Below are positions 51,538 through 61,847 of a DNA stretch of 64,000 bases, one piece after another. The notes under the pieces are model-generated. The model searched no databases and was not told the DNA's origin. It worked only from the letters and a program-made list of their open reading frames with translations. Each line of letters opens with the position of its first letter. Position 1 is the stretch's first letter. The position numbers were made by a program, and so were the translations under genes. The DNA is from Bacteroidota bacterium (lineage in GTDB: Bacteria; Bacteroidota; Bacteroidia; Flavobacteriales_D; Crocinitomicaceae), in the NCBI GenBank assembly GCA_024280295.1, contig JAJRQK010000015.1:32078-96077 (forward strand), written 5' to 3'.

Positions 51538-53274
51538 ATGAAAAAGAACATTCTATTTTTTATATCTGTACTATGCTTCAGCTTGAATTCAATCGCGCAA
51601 GCTCCAAATGGATTCAATTACCAAGCAACCATTAGAGATCACTCAAATACAATTCTTGTGAGTAAATCAGTTGGAATCCAATTTCGAATTCTACAAGGAA
51701 AGATGGATGGACTGAACATTTACTCCGAAACATTTTCAACTATTTCAAGTTCTTCGGGAATAGTCAATTTAGAGATTGGCTCTGGAAAAACACTGGATGA
51801 TTTCACAACAATTGATTGGGGAAATGGTCCTTACTTTATTGAAACTTCTATCGATTTATCTGGAGGCTCTGATTATTTAATAGCAGGAACTACTCAATTG
51901 TTAAGTGTCCCTTACGCTCTATATGCGGAAAATTGTGGAGCGACACATGCTCAACTTAAAAATACAGGTGGCCCCCATATTGTAGATGTTGATGGTGACA
52001 CCAAGGTTGAAGTAGAAGAAAGTGCAGATGAAGATATTATTCGGTTTGACCTTGCTGGAACTGAGCGTTGGGTAATGATCGGTGCTAGATTAGAAGCACT
52101 AAACAACGGGAATTCATTATTTCTAGGAGAAAATGCAGGAAAAAACGATGATTTAACTGATAACTATAACACTTTTATTGGAGTGAATTCGGGGAAAACA
52201 AATACTTCTGGATCGTATAATACAGGGATAGGATATAATACATTAAATACAAATTTGGTTGGGTCATATAATACTGCGATTGGTGGCGGTACGCTTCAGG
52301 AAAACACACAAGGATCTAGTAACGTAGCTATAGGATTATGGTCCTTGAGCGATAATACATTTGGAGATGACAATATTGGAATTGGATGGCATTCTCTTGG
52401 AGCAAATATTAGTGGCTATCAAAATATTGGTCTAGGGATACATTCACTCCTACTAAACAAATATGGCTATGGTAATATCGCTATCGGAGGGAATACGCTA
52501 CAAAATCTTGGAGAAGGTGACGCTAACATTGTTATTGGCGCTGAGTCTGGAGCCAACCTACTTACTGGATCTGCAAACATTATAATTGGAAATAATATAT
52601 CCACACCTGATTCATCAATTCAAAATCTCAATATTGGGAATATCATTTTTGCACGCGGGATAGATGGAGTTGGTACTACTATCTCCTCTGGATGTGTTGG
52701 TATAGGTACAAACAATCCTGACTTAGCATATAAATTCGATGTTCTTGGCGATGTTCGCATTAAGGGTGATACCCGAATTCAACCAGCTAACACTTCCTAT
52801 TTTTTTCAAGTTAGCAATATTGGTGTTGAGCCTTCATTTCTTCCATCTACAAACAACTATGGTTATGTAGGAAGTAGTACCAAGAAAATCTATCGAGGTC
52901 ACTTTTACGATTTAACAACCACACTCCTTACCACTCTTTCTGATCGAAAGATTAAAGAAAATATTCAACCAATCAATGGAGCATTAGCCAAGATTTTGCA
53001 ACTTGATGGAAAGACCTATGATATCAAACGTGATTTCGTTTTTGCTGACACAGATGAAGATATGCCAACAAGGAAACGTGAAGAAATTGAAAAATCACGT
53101 CTCGATAGAATTGGATTTATCGCTCAAGAACTGGAAGAGATATTTCCAGAATTAGTTAAATACGATGAGGAGTCAGATTTAAAATCAGTTGACTATATCG
53201 GGCTCATTCCTGTATTGGTTGAGGCAATAAAAGAACTCACTGAAAAAGTAGAATTACTAGAAAACAACAATTAA
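51538..53274 (+). CDS. Secreted tail-fibre-like protein with YadA-head-like repeats and C-terminal peptidase S74 domain
   Basis: NTFIGVNSGKTNTSGSYNTGIGYNTLNTN repeats; LSDRKIKENIQPINGALAKILQLDGKTYDIK; same N-term domain as 47294-50968. Confidence 0.87.
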   Translation: MKKNILFFISVLCFSLNSIAQAPNGFNYQATIRDHSNTILVSKSVGIQFRILQGKMDGLNIYSETFSTISSSSGIVNLEIGSGKTLDDFTTIDWGNGPYFIETSIDLSGGSDYLIAGTTQLLSVPYALYAENCGATHAQLKNTGGPHIVDVDGDTKVEVEESADEDIIRFDLAGTERWVMIGARLEALNNGNSLFLGENAGKNDDLTDNYNTFIGVNSGKTNTSGSYNTGIGYNTLNTNLVGSYNTAIGGGTLQENTQGSSNVAIGLWSLSDNTFGDDNIGIGWHSLGANISGYQNIGLGIHSLLLNKYGYGNIAIGGNTLQNLGEGDANIVIGAESGANLLTGSANIIIGNNISTPDSSIQNLNIGNIIFARGIDGVGTTISSGCVGIGTNNPDLAYKFDVLGDVRIKGDTRIQPANTSYFFQVSNIGVEPSFLPSTNNYGYVGSSTKKIYRGHFYDLTTTLLTTLSDRKIKENIQPINGALAKILQLDGKTYDIKRDFVFADTDEDMPTRKREEIEKSRLDRIGFIAQELEEIFPELVKYDEESDLKSVDYIGLIPVLVEAIKELTEKVELLENNN

Positions 53275-53284
53275 CCTCTCAAAA

Positions 53285-53318
53285 ACATCCCTTATAGACT
53301 ACTGTTTATAGGGGATGT
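53285..53318 (+). terminator. Hairpin downstream of the 51538-53274 gene
   Basis: ACATCCCTTATA ... TATAGGGGATGT, 12-bp stem with one G-T pair. Confidence 0.5.
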
Positions 53319-53381
53319 CCGTTTTGACACCATCGTTGTCTGAAATGACTTCACCTTACGGATGGACATGCTGTAGCTTTG
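53316..53381 (+). promoter_or_regulatory. Second copy of the direct-repeat operator plus -7 element
   Basis: TGTCCGTTTTGA (53316-53327) -N9- TGTCTGAAATGA (53337-53348) -N25- TAGCTTTG (53374-53381). Confidence 0.72.
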
Positions 53382-53406
53382 TAATGAACAATTTAATCCC
53401 AGTAGT

Positions 53407-53817
53407 ATGAAATTATTAATCCCAACTTTATTAGTACTTAACTCTGCCTTTGTAGGGTTATCTCAAGACGCAAATTTAGCATCAACTGTTGATCATCTTT
53501 CTTATGAGTATTATCAAAATACGACAGAGCAAGACTTGATTGATAAGACAACATCACCAACTATTCATTCAGAAAGTGATGCCATTCCATTTTTAGAATC
53601 CACTGCCTACTTCAATGCTGCAAAAAAAACAATCGTCGTTGAAGAGAATAAGAATCGCTCGTATCGAATACTTAATTCCTCAGGAAAGTTAATTAAGAAG
53701 GGATGGGTAAATAAAAACTCACAAGATATAGATGTAGAGCATCTTTCTAGCGGAACATTCTACATCCTAATAGATGGAAAAATGATAACTACAACACATA
53801 GAATATTCATCTTTTAA
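53407..53817 (+). CDS. Small secreted protein with degenerate T9SS-like C-term
   Basis: Signal peptide; C-term NRSYRILNSSGKLIKKGWVNKNSQDIDVEHLSSGTFYILIDGK. Confidence 0.65.
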   Translation: MKLLIPTLLVLNSAFVGLSQDANLASTVDHLSYEYYQNTTEQDLIDKTTSPTIHSESDAIPFLESTAYFNAAKKTIVVEENKNRSYRILNSSGKLIKKGWVNKNSQDIDVEHLSSGTFYILIDGKMITTTHRIFIF

Positions 53818-53828
53818 TCCCAATTATC

Positions 53829-55637
53829 ATGTTAAAACAACTTATTACTTCGACGTTAATTTTAGCTTCAGCACATTTTGTAAGCGCACAAAATATTGGA
53901 ATCAATTCAACTGGAGCAACTCCAGATGCCTCTGCTACACTGGATGTTTCATCTACAAATGGTGGATTACTTGTACCAAGAATGATACTTACTCAAAGAA
54001 ATGCGATAACAACGCCCGCAACAAGTTTACTTATTTATCAAACAGATAATACTCCTGGGTTTTATTATTACAATGGAACTGCTTGGGTGCCAATCAATTC
54101 TCTTTCAACAAATCCAAATTGGTCAAAATTAGGTAATGCATCCACTATAAACGGCACACATTTTATTGGTACAACAAATGGTCAAAATTTAGATATACGA
54201 ACTAACAACGTTATTCGGGTTCGTATAACTCAAAAAGGCCAAATTGAAATACTCAATACTGGAGGATCAACTTTTTTGGGTGAAAATGCAGGTATGTCCG
54301 ATAATCTAATCAGCAATTACAATACATACATTGGTTATAGATCTGGTCAAACTGCCATATCTGGATCGTTTAATGTTGGTCTTGGAAGCCGAACGTTGGA
54401 GTCTATGACAATTGCAAACAATAATACTGGACTAGGGACATTGAGTTTAAACGCAACTACAACAGGATCACAAAATACTGCTGTTGGAACTCGCTCTGGA
54501 GCTAGTAATACGACAGGTGGAGGAAATAGTGCCTACGGAGAACAAGCACTCTATGCCAACATTTCAGGCAACTACAATACGGCATTAGGTGGTCTTTCAT
54601 TAGCTTCATCTACCGGAGCAAATAATGTTGGATTAGGCTATGGGGCTGGATCAAATATTACCACTGGTTCGAATAATATTATGCTTGGGTATACTATTAA
54701 CGCACAATCTGCTACAGGATCTAACCAACTCAATATTGGAAACTTGATTTTCTCAAATGGTATAGACGGAACCAATTCAATCTTATCAACAGGCTCAATT
54801 GGAGTTGGAATATCCTCACCACTAGAAAAACTTGATGTTGCTGGAGCTATTAAATTCAGCAACACAAACTCTACCAACCTTGGAACAATCCGATGGACAG
54901 GAACAGATTTTGAAGGGTACACTGGGTCAGGGTGGCTTTCATTGACAGCACCTGGAGGCACATCGCTATGGACAACAACAGGTACTGATATTTACAGACC
55001 AACAGGCGCAGTCGGTATCGGGTTATCACCAAGTGGAGGTTATGCACTTGATGTACAGGGTACAGTTCGAATTTCACCACCAATTGCAAATTCAGATTTT
55101 ATCTTCAGTAATAATGGATTTGAACCTACATTTCTACCCAGTACAAATAATTTCGGTTATGTAGGGAGCAACCTAAATAGAATCTATCAGGGACATTTTT
55201 CAAACCTTACTGTATATAATACATTTACTAACTTGTCAGATCGAGCGATTAAAGAAAATATTAAGCCAATAAACTCCGCTCTTAGCAAAATTCTGGCGTT
55301 GAGCGGTAAAACATATGACCTGAAACGGGAATTTGCTTTAGGTGACACTCATGGCATGTCTGATGAAAAAATTCAACAATTGGAAGCAGGACGAATGAAT
55401 AAAATCGGTTTCATTGCACAAGAACTTGAAGAAATTCTTCCAGAATTAGTTCACTATAATGAAGAATCAAAGCTAAAATCAGTTGATTACATTGGTGTGA
55501 TTCCTGTTTTAGTTGAATCTATCAAAGAACAACAAGAAATCATCAATACTCAAGATCAACGAATGAAGGATCAAGATGAAAAAATTGAGGAATTGTATGA
55601 GTTAATTCTTGAGTTAACATCAAAGGACAAAAAATAA
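53829..55637 (+). CDS. Secreted tail-fibre-like protein with C-terminal peptidase S74 domain
   Basis: NTYIGYRSGQTAISGSFNVGLG... repeats; LSDRAIKENIKPINSALSKILALSGKTYDLK. Confidence 0.87.
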   Translation: MLKQLITSTLILASAHFVSAQNIGINSTGATPDASATLDVSSTNGGLLVPRMILTQRNAITTPATSLLIYQTDNTPGFYYYNGTAWVPINSLSTNPNWSKLGNASTINGTHFIGTTNGQNLDIRTNNVIRVRITQKGQIEILNTGGSTFLGENAGMSDNLISNYNTYIGYRSGQTAISGSFNVGLGSRTLESMTIANNNTGLGTLSLNATTTGSQNTAVGTRSGASNTTGGGNSAYGEQALYANISGNYNTALGGLSLASSTGANNVGLGYGAGSNITTGSNNIMLGYTINAQSATGSNQLNIGNLIFSNGIDGTNSILSTGSIGVGISSPLEKLDVAGAIKFSNTNSTNLGTIRWTGTDFEGYTGSGWLSLTAPGGTSLWTTTGTDIYRPTGAVGIGLSPSGGYALDVQGTVRISPPIANSDFIFSNNGFEPTFLPSTNNFGYVGSNLNRIYQGHFSNLTVYNTFTNLSDRAIKENIKPINSALSKILALSGKTYDLKREFALGDTHGMSDEKIQQLEAGRMNKIGFIAQELEEILPELVHYNEESKLKSVDYIGVIPVLVESIKEQQEIINTQDQRMKDQDEKIEELYELILELTSKDKK

Positions 55638-55658
55638 TCAATTTTACACTTATATGTT

Positions 55659-56933
55659 ATGAAAAAAGAACGAAGAATCGATCTCTTAGTAATGGTATTC
55701 ATGTTAATTGGATTATCATTTAATGCAAGAACACAAAACAGAATAATTATCAATAATGCAGGCTATTTAACCTTCGGAACTACTGGATATCTCGTTGTAG
55801 ACAATTCATTGGCAAATGCAATTACTACACTTGGAAATGGTGGAGGGATTATTTCAGAAATGGAAACCGCTTATGTTATATGGAATGTTAGTATCGCAGC
55901 TGGGTCTTATACAGTTCCCTTTTGTACAGCCTTGCCTACAGTAGTCCCAATTCCTGTAAATTATAGCGTAACTAATACAGGGAATACATCTGGGAATGGA
56001 TTTGTGATATTTTCCACATACCCTACTACAGTGCCAACAACACAAGCCCCATGGCCAGTTGTTGTGAGCTGTTTAAATTTCACAACACCGTCCTGCTCTG
56101 GTCCTGATCAGCCTTATTCAGCTGTTGATCGTTTTTGGCTTATTGGACAGGGCGGATATAGTTTTAATTCAAATCCAGCTGCCACGCTAGAGTTGTCTTT
56201 TCTAAACATTGAAGCTGCAGCTCCTAATACAATTACTCCAGCAAATTTAAGAGCATACAGGTACGACTCAAATAATAATGATTGGTATGGGTATAATTCG
56301 GGGACATCTTCTTCTGGACCAACAGTCAGTAAAGTATCAAACATTGTTCTTCCATCATCCAATTCGTTCTATGAATGGACGCTTGCAGATGTACTTCTAC
56401 CACTCCCCGTAGAGTTGTCTTCATTCGAAAGTAAGTGTTTGGAAAACAAAACGCATCTATCTTGGACCACAGACAGTGAATCAAACAGTGATTATTTCGC
56501 TGTTGAAGCAAGCGTAGACGGAATTTATTTTGAGGAAGTCGAGCGTGTTCAAGCACAAGGAAACAGTAACTCTACAACCAATTACTCCTACAATGTTTCA
56601 GATTCTCGAAAAGGGAATTATTACCGTCTCAATCAAGTAGATGTGGACGGGGTTTCTGAATTATCAGAAGTAATCCATTCAAATTGTGACCCAAAACTGC
56701 TCGAATTAATGGTGTACCCGAACCCGACAGATGGCTTATTCACAGTTGATATATCTAACAATAGTTACGGTTCACTGCTCATAAGTAGCCCACTTGGAAA
56801 AGTAATTAGATCAATTAAACTTGATGCACAATTTTCTTATCAAATTGATCTCAGCGAGCATGCTCCAGGGATTTACTTCGTGACTTTATTTACTGAAAGT
56901 AATAAAAGCACAGTGAAAATTATTAAAAAATAA
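55659..56933 (+). CDS. Secreted protein with T9SS type A sorting domain
   Basis: LPVELSSFESKCLENKTHLSWTTDSESNSDYFAVEAS followed by VYPNPTDGLFTVDIS...VKIIKK. Confidence 0.85.
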   Translation: MKKERRIDLLVMVFMLIGLSFNARTQNRIIINNAGYLTFGTTGYLVVDNSLANAITTLGNGGGIISEMETAYVIWNVSIAAGSYTVPFCTALPTVVPIPVNYSVTNTGNTSGNGFVIFSTYPTTVPTTQAPWPVVVSCLNFTTPSCSGPDQPYSAVDRFWLIGQGGYSFNSNPAATLELSFLNIEAAAPNTITPANLRAYRYDSNNNDWYGYNSGTSSSGPTVSKVSNIVLPSSNSFYEWTLADVLLPLPVELSSFESKCLENKTHLSWTTDSESNSDYFAVEASVDGIYFEEVERVQAQGNSNSTTNYSYNVSDSRKGNYYRLNQVDVDGVSELSEVIHSNCDPKLLELMVYPNPTDGLFTVDISNNSYGSLLISSPLGKVIRSIKLDAQFSYQIDLSEHAPGIYFVTLFTESNKSTVKIIKK

Positions 56934-56941
56934 TTCAGGAT

Positions 56942-58126
56942 TTATGATTGAACAGATGGGAAAATAATTGTGCATTTAGTTCCTAGATCGCTCGATGTAA
57001 ATGAAACGGATCCGTTTATCTGAGAAGCCAATGTGTTAATCAAATCAATACCCATAGTATCAAGCTCCTTGCTAAGATCGAACCCAACGCCGTTGTCAGA
57101 AACGATGAGCTGTACTTTACCACTTAATTGGCGTAATTGAATTCTAAGATCACCTTTTTCCTCAAGAAAAGCATGCTTCATTGAATTCACTAGAAGCTCA
57201 TTTAGAATAAGCCCGAATGGAATCGATGTCTCAATGTCCAAATAGAGTGTTTCAAGATCAAGATTCAATTTAATATCACTATCTGGATCGTATGCGATAA
57301 GTAATTCTTGACAAATTTCATTGATGTACTTTTTTGTATCAATCTCCGACAAGTTTTTCTTATTGTAAAGTTGTTCATGAATAATACTCATAGCTTTGAT
57401 TCTATTCTGGCAGTCCACAAATATTTCAACCTCCTTATGATCTCCTATCCTATTAGCATGAAGATTTAGTAGGCTTGACACAATTTGAAGGTTGTTCTTA
57501 ACACGATGATGAATCTCTCGCAGTAAGGTTTCTTTCTCAATATTACTTTTTTGAATTTGATTGTTCGAATCTTGCAGCATTTTAATTGTCTGCTGCAATT
57601 CATGCGTCTTTTCAGTCACTCGTTTTTCTAAATCCGCTTTGTGCTGTGCCAATTCCTCAACAGCTTTCGTTTGTGCAATTTTCACAGATACTAATGAGGC
57701 AATTGTATTGAGTATTTCCAAATCTTGATCTGAAAAGTAATTTTTCTCTGGGTGCTCTGAATCTATTATTCCAATGACTTCTCCGTCTGATAAAATAGGA
57801 ACCGTAATTTCCGACAAACGAGCTTCATCATCGACAGCATATCGAGAATCCTGAGATGTATCTCTTATAACTTCACCTATCTTTGTTAAGGCAACATGTC
57901 CACATATCCCCTCACCAAATTTTAATATTATAGGTTTTTCAATATCGAAGGCAGTTGGGTTTTTATTTCCATGTGCCGCAGACTGAAACAGCTCACCTTC
58001 ATCATTTACTAAATAGACGATACAATCCACATAGCCTAAGCGCCCAACAGTATGCTTTGCGACGGCCCAAGCAGCTTCATTCACAGTAGTAACGCGCAAC
58101 AACCGAGATGCAAATGAATTTATCAT
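56942..58126 (-). CDS. GAF-domain histidine kinase (HisKA_2 type)
   Basis: GAF-like N-term; LLREIHHRVKNNLQIVSSLLNLHA H-box; ILNELLVNSMKHAF; DNGVGFDL. Confidence 0.9.
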   Translation of the reverse strand: MINSFASRLLRVTTVNEAAWAVAKHTVGRLGYVDCIVYLVNDEGELFQSAAHGNKNPTAFDIEKPIILKFGEGICGHVALTKIGEVIRDTSQDSRYAVDDEARLSEITVPILSDGEVIGIIDSEHPEKNYFSDQDLEILNTIASLVSVKIAQTKAVEELAQHKADLEKRVTEKTHELQQTIKMLQDSNNQIQKSNIEKETLLREIHHRVKNNLQIVSSLLNLHANRIGDHKEVEIFVDCQNRIKAMSIIHEQLYNKKNLSEIDTKKYINEICQELLIAYDPDSDIKLNLDLETLYLDIETSIPFGLILNELLVNSMKHAFLEEKGDLRIQLRQLSGKVQLIVSDNGVGFDLSKELDTMGIDLINTLASQINGSVSFTSSDLGTKCTIIFPSVQS

Positions 58127-58334
58127 TTCAATGAAGTTGGCTTTCTTTAGTTGAGTCGAGATTTTATCTGAATTTGAGATAGTTAGCTGTTTTTATTGCA
58201 AGTTAACCATTCTTTGAACTATTGCAATAAATGACGAATCCGAAGATTTTTCTGCATCCATGAAAATCTTTACATTAAAACATCTCTTCTCTTATCAAAT
58301 ACTTGTATATTCTCACCAAATTGTTGGTACACGA

Positions 58335-59507
58335 ATGACAAATATGGTTTCCGTTTTTCAAGCGATGAAAATGGTTGAGGAGTTTTCACCACGACTTGAT
58401 GTTGTAGAGCTTGAGTTGACTAATGCCTTAAATCAAGTATTGGCAACAGATGTGCACTCTCCAATAAATATGCCCCCGTTTAATCAATCTGCAATGGACG
58501 GTTACGCAGTCTGTATGCATGATTCTAATACCTACTCACTGATCGGAGAAGTGAAAGCTGGAGATGATTCTAAGTATAATTTAACTGCTGGCGAAGCTAT
58601 TAGAATTTTTACTGGAGCGATGGTTCCAAATGGAGCGGATGCTGTAATTAAGCAAGAAGATGTGGATCGACCTAGTGATCACATCCTTATTACTGCCGAA
58701 ACTAAAGCTGGAATGAACGTTCGTCCATGTGGAGAGCAAATTAAATTAAATACACTTGCAATTCCTGCAGGATCGATATTAAACCCTGGATCGATAGGGT
58801 TTCTTTCAACGCTTGGAATTACACATGTGAATGTCTATCGAAAACCAAAAATTGTAGTCCTTGCAACAGGGAGTGAATTAGTGAAGCCTGGAAATAATCT
58901 TAGCGGTGGAGAAATCTTTGAATCAAACACTTTCATGCTTCAAGCGGCACTAAATAAATCGGGTTTCAGTGCGGAAATTTCATCGGTGAAGGATGACTAT
59001 GAGCTTACTAAAAAAGCTATCTCTGAAGCTATTTCAAACTGCGACATGGTTCTTATTACTGGAGGCATATCTGTTGGAGATTATGACTTCGTTGGAAAGG
59101 CTTTACACGAATTGAACGTTACAACACAGTTTTACAAAGTGAAACAAAAACCAGGAAAACCACTCTTATTTGGGACAAAAGATTCAAAAGTGATTTTTGC
59201 ACTTCCTGGGAATCCAGCAGCCGTACTTTCTTGTTATTATGCATATGTCGAGCCAAGTCTTCGTAAACAAATCGGGGTGAGTCCAGTGTTTCCACGTAAA
59301 AAATTCACATTGGCATCTCACTATAAAAAGACGGCTAAAATGACCCATTTCTTAAAAGCACGTTTAGAAAATGAAACGATCGAAATACTCTCCGCTCAAA
59401 GTTCTGCTATGCTCAGTTCATTTGTTGAAGCGAATTGTATTATCGTACTAGAGCAGGACAGAGAAAACTGGGAAGTGGGAGATCAAGTGGAAGTAATACT
59501 CCTATGA
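58335..59507 (+). CDS. moeA: Molybdopterin molybdenumtransferase
   Basis: PPFNQSAMDGYAV, FTGAMVPNGADAVIKQED, LITGGISVGDYDFV, ALPGNPAAV. Met at 58335 preferred over ORF start 58260. Confidence 0.95.
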   Translation: MTNMVSVFQAMKMVEEFSPRLDVVELELTNALNQVLATDVHSPINMPPFNQSAMDGYAVCMHDSNTYSLIGEVKAGDDSKYNLTAGEAIRIFTGAMVPNGADAVIKQEDVDRPSDHILITAETKAGMNVRPCGEQIKLNTLAIPAGSILNPGSIGFLSTLGITHVNVYRKPKIVVLATGSELVKPGNNLSGGEIFESNTFMLQAALNKSGFSAEISSVKDDYELTKKAISEAISNCDMVLITGGISVGDYDFVGKALHELNVTTQFYKVKQKPGKPLLFGTKDSKVIFALPGNPAAVLSCYYAYVEPSLRKQIGVSPVFPRKKFTLASHYKKTAKMTHFLKARLENETIEILSAQSSAMLSSFVEANCIIVLEQDRENWEVGDQVEVILL

Positions 59508-60094
59508 ATAGGAATTCAAAAATGACAGGAATAATCCTCGCTGGAGGGAAAAGTACGCGCATGGGAAGTGATAAAGGTTTACTTTCTTACCGTGGTAAGC
59601 CAATGATATCTTATCCTATTGAATTACTTAAGTCCTTAGGGATGCCTATTATAATTATCAGCTCAAACAACAACTATGAGCAATTTGGATATCCGGTATT
59701 CGAAGATAGATATCTTAATAAAGGACCCGTTGGAGGAATTTATTCAGGACTTACCTCTTCTACAAACGAATTCAATTTAATTCTTCCATGCGACACACCC
59801 AATTTAACACTTGAAATCATAGAGCATCTCATAGATGCTTCAAGTGGTCAGCAAGTTACCGTCCCAAACTATCGCGGTCAACTTCATCCTCTTGTTGGAA
59901 TCTACTCGAAAAGTATTTTACCACGTTTAAAGACAAATATTTCTGAGAATCGGCTTAAAATGAGCATTCTTTGCAAGGAATTCGATGCACTTGAAGTTGT
60001 TTTGGACAGTTCTGTATCAAACGACGTTGATTATTTCGCAAACATCAATAACTTAGAGGATCTAAATAGAAGTCAGGATGAGCACACCAGTTAA
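59504..60094 (+). CDS. mobA: Molybdenum cofactor guanylyltransferase
   Basis: MTGIILAGGKSTRMGSDKGLL, GPVGGIYSGL, LPCDTPNL; ATGA overlap with moeA stop. Confidence 0.92.
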   Translation: MNRNSKMTGIILAGGKSTRMGSDKGLLSYRGKPMISYPIELLKSLGMPIIIISSNNNYEQFGYPVFEDRYLNKGPVGGIYSGLTSSTNEFNLILPCDTPNLTLEIIEHLIDASSGQQVTVPNYRGQLHPLVGIYSKSILPRLKTNISENRLKMSILCKEFDALEVVLDSSVSNDVDYFANINNLEDLNRSQDEHTS

Positions 60095-60317
60095 GTACTT
60101 TGGATTGATTGCCGAAGAACTCGGAAAGACAGATGAAGTGATTGTGTTTAATTCTACATCAGGTGAACTCGATCTTCAACAGTATTTTGAGGATCGCTAT
60201 CCTAGTTTGAAGAAACTGACCTACAAGATTGCAGTAAATCAGGAGTTTTGTACCCATCTCGATACGAATAGTGAAATCTCAGAAATTTCCTTACTTCCTC
60301 CTTTTGCTGGCGGATAA
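60078..60317 (+). CDS. moaD: Molybdopterin synthase small subunit
   Basis: 79 aa ubiquitin-like, C-term LLPPFAGG. Confidence 0.9.
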   Translation: MSTPVKYFGLIAEELGKTDEVIVFNSTSGELDLQQYFEDRYPSLKKLTYKIAVNQEFCTHLDTNSEISEISLLPPFAGG

Positions 60318-60323
60318 AAAAAT

Positions 60324-61400
60324 ATGAACGAAGAACACGAATTTTATAGTCGCCAAATCATTCTTGATGAAATCGGTGAGAATGGGCAAAAAAGGCTCAA
60401 GTTGTCACGTGTTCTAGTTATTGGAGCAGGTGGATTAGGCTGCCCTGTACTTCAATATCTTGTTTCTGCAGGAGTTGGAACTGTTGGAATCGTAGATTTT
60501 GATACTGTTTCTAGGTCAAATTTACACCGTCAAGTTCTTTATAATTACAACTCCATTGGAAAAAATAAAGCAGTAGAAGCACAAAAACGGCTAAGTGAAT
60601 CAAACCCATTTATTGAAGTAATCGCTCATACAGATCAACTGATTCCAGAAAACGCAATTGACATTATCAAGGAGTATGATATCATCGTTGATTGTACTGA
60701 CAATTACGAATCCCGTTATTTAATTAATGACGCCTGTGTTCTGCTAGGCAAGCCTCTCGTCTATGCTGCCATCTATAAATTTGAAGGACAAGTCGCAGTA
60801 TTTAATCTCACAAACGGACCAACATATCGTTGTCTTCATCCCAATTTCCCAAAGGAGGCATCAATGACAAACTGTGAACAAAGTGGGGTTCTTGGAGTTT
60901 TGCCAGGAATTATTGGTACACTACAAGCGAATGAGGTTTTGAAATTACTACTTCAAATTGGAGAACCACTAAATGGGCAACTTCTCACATTTTCGAGTCT
61001 AAGAAATACGACTAGCATCTTCAGGTTGAAGAGGATTGATCATTCTGTTTATGCTCAGAATAAAGCTTTGGATTCATTAGAAGCAGATGAATATAAATCA
61101 CTTTCCTGTGGTACAGTCCGAGAAATTGAAATGGAAGAATTTAAACAAATTGCAGCGGTTTGTCAGCTCGTTGACGTTCGTGAATTATTTGAAGAACCAA
61201 GGGTTGAAGAATTAAATGCGCTAACAATTTCCATGAGTGAATTAGAAGTTCGTTACTCAGAGATTGATCCAACCATACAAACTGTGATATTCTGTCAACA
61301 CGGAATTCGAAGCGCTGCTGCAATTAACTATTTACAAGAAAAATATCATTTTACGAATTTGACCAGTCTGAAAGGAGGAATTGAATCCTATACTGGTTAG
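60324..61400 (+). CDS. moeB: MoeB/ThiF-type adenylyltransferase with C-terminal rhodanese domain
   Basis: RVLVIGAGGLGCPVLQYLVSAGVGTVGIVDFDTVSRSNLHRQ; C-term QLVDVRELFE...VIFCQHGIRSAAAINYL. Confidence 0.9.
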   Translation: MNEEHEFYSRQIILDEIGENGQKRLKLSRVLVIGAGGLGCPVLQYLVSAGVGTVGIVDFDTVSRSNLHRQVLYNYNSIGKNKAVEAQKRLSESNPFIEVIAHTDQLIPENAIDIIKEYDIIVDCTDNYESRYLINDACVLLGKPLVYAAIYKFEGQVAVFNLTNGPTYRCLHPNFPKEASMTNCEQSGVLGVLPGIIGTLQANEVLKLLLQIGEPLNGQLLTFSSLRNTTSIFRLKRIDHSVYAQNKALDSLEADEYKSLSCGTVREIEMEEFKQIAAVCQLVDVRELFEEPRVEELNALTISMSELEVRYSEIDPTIQTVIFCQHGIRSAAAINYLQEKYHFTNLTSLKGGIESYTG

Positions 61401-61415
61401 AATAATTAATAATTT

Positions 61416-61844
61416 ATGAAAAATTGCTTTAAAGAAGGAGCTATTACTCCAGAGTTCATTGCGAATTCAATTTCACACCACCAAGTGAAGACGAATATTG
61501 GAGCACACCAAATATTTCTAGGACAAGTCAGAAATGACCTAATAAATGAAAATGAAGTTGTTGCGATTGACTATTCTGCGCATGAAGAAATGGCGAACAA
61601 AGCATTCCATGAAATTCGAGAATCAACTTTTGATACGTTTGATTTGACCTGCATGCATATTTACCATAGTATTGGACGTGTGAATACTGGTGAAATTTGT
61701 CTCTTTGTATTTGTGTCGTCAAAACACAGGAAGGAAGTTCAAAAAGCAATTGAATATGTGGTCGAAGCAATTAAGGCTGATGTTCCTGTTTTTGGGAAGG
61801 AATTATTTGCAGATGATTCTCACGTTTGGAAAGAAAATAAATAG
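61416..61844 (+). CDS. moaE: Molybdopterin synthase catalytic subunit
   Basis: IGAHQIFLGQVRNDL...VAIDYSAHEEMANKAFHEI...HSIGRVNTGE. Confidence 0.92.
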   Translation: MKNCFKEGAITPEFIANSISHHQVKTNIGAHQIFLGQVRNDLINENEVVAIDYSAHEEMANKAFHEIRESTFDTFDLTCMHIYHSIGRVNTGEICLFVFVSSKHRKEVQKAIEYVVEAIKADVPVFGKELFADDSHVWKENK

Positions 61845-61847
61845 GTT

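Noticed and set aside
47294-55637. S74 tail-fibre genes as part of a prophage
   Set aside because: No capsid, tail tube, baseplate, terminase or lysis genes; proteins have signal peptides and neighbours are T9SS-secreted proteins.
58260-58334. 25-residue N-terminal extension of moeA
   Set aside because: Unlike MoeA starts; Met at 58335 fits the family better.
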